From assembly GCA_015654715.1 (NCBI GenBank), contig JAATGK010000454.1:1-8406 (forward strand): a stretch of DNA of 8,406 bases, written 5' to 3'. Position 1 is the first letter of the stretch, and the number at the start of each line of letters is the position of its first letter. A program made the translations under genes and the position numbers. This DNA comes from Alphaproteobacteria bacterium. GTDB taxonomy: Bacteria > Pseudomonadota > Alphaproteobacteria > Micropepsales > Micropepsaceae. The notes beneath the pieces are model-generated. The model searched no databases and had not been told where the DNA came from. It worked only from the letters and a program-made list of their open reading frames with translations. Positions 7,546 through 8,406 of this stretch are shown one piece after another.

Positions 7546-8406
7546 ATGGTCACTCGCGGCACGACCAAGCGCAAATTCCTGCAGACGTCCGTCGCCGGTG
7601 CGGCTCTGGGTCTGATGCCGGCCTCATTACAGGGAAAGCCGTTGCCGCCGGAGCCCGGCTCCCAGCCGCAGGACCGTATCCTGTCGGAGCTCTGGCAGTT
7701 TCGCGAGGCGGGTAGCGGCGACTGGCTGACGGCTACCGTGCCCGGCACAGTGCACACCGATCTCCTCGCCAACGGCAAAATCCCAGATCCTTATTACCGC
7801 ACCAACGAGCGCGAGCTGCAATGGATCGACAAGAAGGACTGGGAATACCGTACGGTTGTCGACGTCGATGCCGAGACGCTGGCGCACGGCCACGTCGAAC
7901 TGTGCTTTGCGGGCCTGGACACCTATGCCGACGTCTATTTCAACGACGTCTTGATCCTGCAAGCGGACAATATGTTCCGCAGTTGGACGGCGGACATCAA
8001 AGGCCATGCCAAAACCGGCGAAAACGTGTTGCGGGTGCTGTTCCGGTCGCCGGTCCAGGAAGGCCTGAAAGCGCTGGCGGCGTTAGGCTACGATCCGCCG
8101 GCGGTGGTCGACTGGAGTGAGATCGGCGGCCTGGGCGACCAGCATATCTCCATGTTTACCCGCAAGGCCGGCTATCATTACGGTTGGGACTGGGGCCCGC
8201 GTTTCGTCACCTCCGGTATCTGGCGTCCGGTCCGTATGCGCACCTGGGACGCAGCGCGGATCACGGACCTGCATATCGTGCAGAACAGCGTCACGGCGGA
8301 CCTGGCGGAACTGACTGCGGTGTTCGAAATCGTCGCCGACGACGCCGGTTCGGCTGTGGTCGATCTCATCAGCCCCAGCGATCCGGCGATCAAAGCCCAC
8401 AGTCAA
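7546..8406 (+). CDS. Glycoside hydrolase family 2 beta-mannosidase, Tat-type leader, C-terminus cut by window edge
   Basis: The first 287 codons of a protein that runs off the window. Bacterial GH2 beta-mannosidases are about 850-900 residues, so about a third is visible. The enzyme removes non-reducing beta-mannose from manno-oligosaccharides or N-glycan cores. The N-terminus TTKRKFLQTS (6-15) followed by a mild hydrophobic stretch to about residue 26 resembles a Tat signal, but with Lys-Arg in place of twin Arg, so periplasmic export is likely rather than certain. Next is the sugar-binding jelly-roll domain: VPGTVHTDLL (65-74), a DLFYRxNE-like DPYYRTNE (81-88), FAGLDTYADVYFN (121-133). The diagnostic KAGYHYGWDWGPR is at 207-219, followed by GIWRPVR (224-230). 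GH2 catalytic glutamates would lie beyond the window. ATG 7546 has GAGGA 7 nt upstream. The gene appears functionally unrelated to the acyl-CoA genes. Confidence 0.95.
   Translation, partial: MVTRGTTKRKFLQTSVAGAALGLMPASLQGKPLPPEPGSQPQDRILSELWQFREAGSGDWLTATVPGTVHTDLLANGKIPDPYYRTNERELQWIDKKDWEYRTVVDVDAETLAHGHVELCFAGLDTYADVYFNDVLILQADNMFRSWTADIKGHAKTGENVLRVLFRSPVQEGLKALAALGYDPPAVVDWSEIGGLGDQHISMFTRKAGYHYGWDWGPRFVTSGIWRPVRMRTWDAARITDLHIVQNSVTADLAELTAVFEIVADDAGSAVVDLISPSDPAIKAHSQ

Overview
The window looks like ordinary chromosomal DNA from a GC-rich Gram-negative bacterium, most likely an alphaproteobacterium. The pointers are a TonB-dependent outer-membrane receptor of the type common in Caulobacter- and Sphingomonas-like bacteria, high-GC codon use, and a Tat-type leader on a glycosidase. 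I cannot name the genus. There are six protein genes I am sure of, one possible micro-ORF, and no tRNA, rRNA, CRISPR array, transposase or phage gene. No gene-free stretch exceeds about 235 bases.

Left part, minus strand (1-3694): the 3' end of an acetyl-CoA hydrolase/CoA-transferase gene is cut by the window edge. Upstream of it on the same strand is a complete TonB-dependent receptor gene. A good intrinsic terminator (1271-1321) separates the two, so the CoA-transferase probably has its own promoter in the roughly 100 bp next to it, which are bounded by a 10-bp inverted repeat.

Middle (3695-3928): an AT-rich divergent promoter region. An inverted repeat here places TTGA-containing -35-like elements back to back, one facing the receptor and one facing the plus-strand operon.

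Right part, plus strand (3929-7323): an SDR dehydrogenase resembling the N-terminal domain of peroxisomal multifunctional enzyme type 2 (HSD17B4) is followed after 1 nt by a thiolase. After a 151-bp gap holding a 12-bp perfect inverted repeat comes a second thiolase of the acetoacetyl-CoA (PhaA/AtoB) type. These suit the last two steps of a beta-oxidation-like route (3-hydroxyacyl-CoA to 3-ketoacyl-CoA to acetyl-CoA). The nearby CoA-transferase would activate or recycle short acyl groups and the receptor could import the substrate. The substrate cannot be read from the sequence.

Far right (7324-8406): a 222-bp gap with a possible 32-codon ORF, then the first 287 codons of an exported GH2 beta-mannosidase, cut by the window edge. 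It probably belongs to a separate glycan-degradation function.

I see no convincing undescribed system. The points most worth a second look are the symmetric divergent promoter, the hairpin between the thiolases, the micro-ORF, and the receptor/acyl-CoA pairing.
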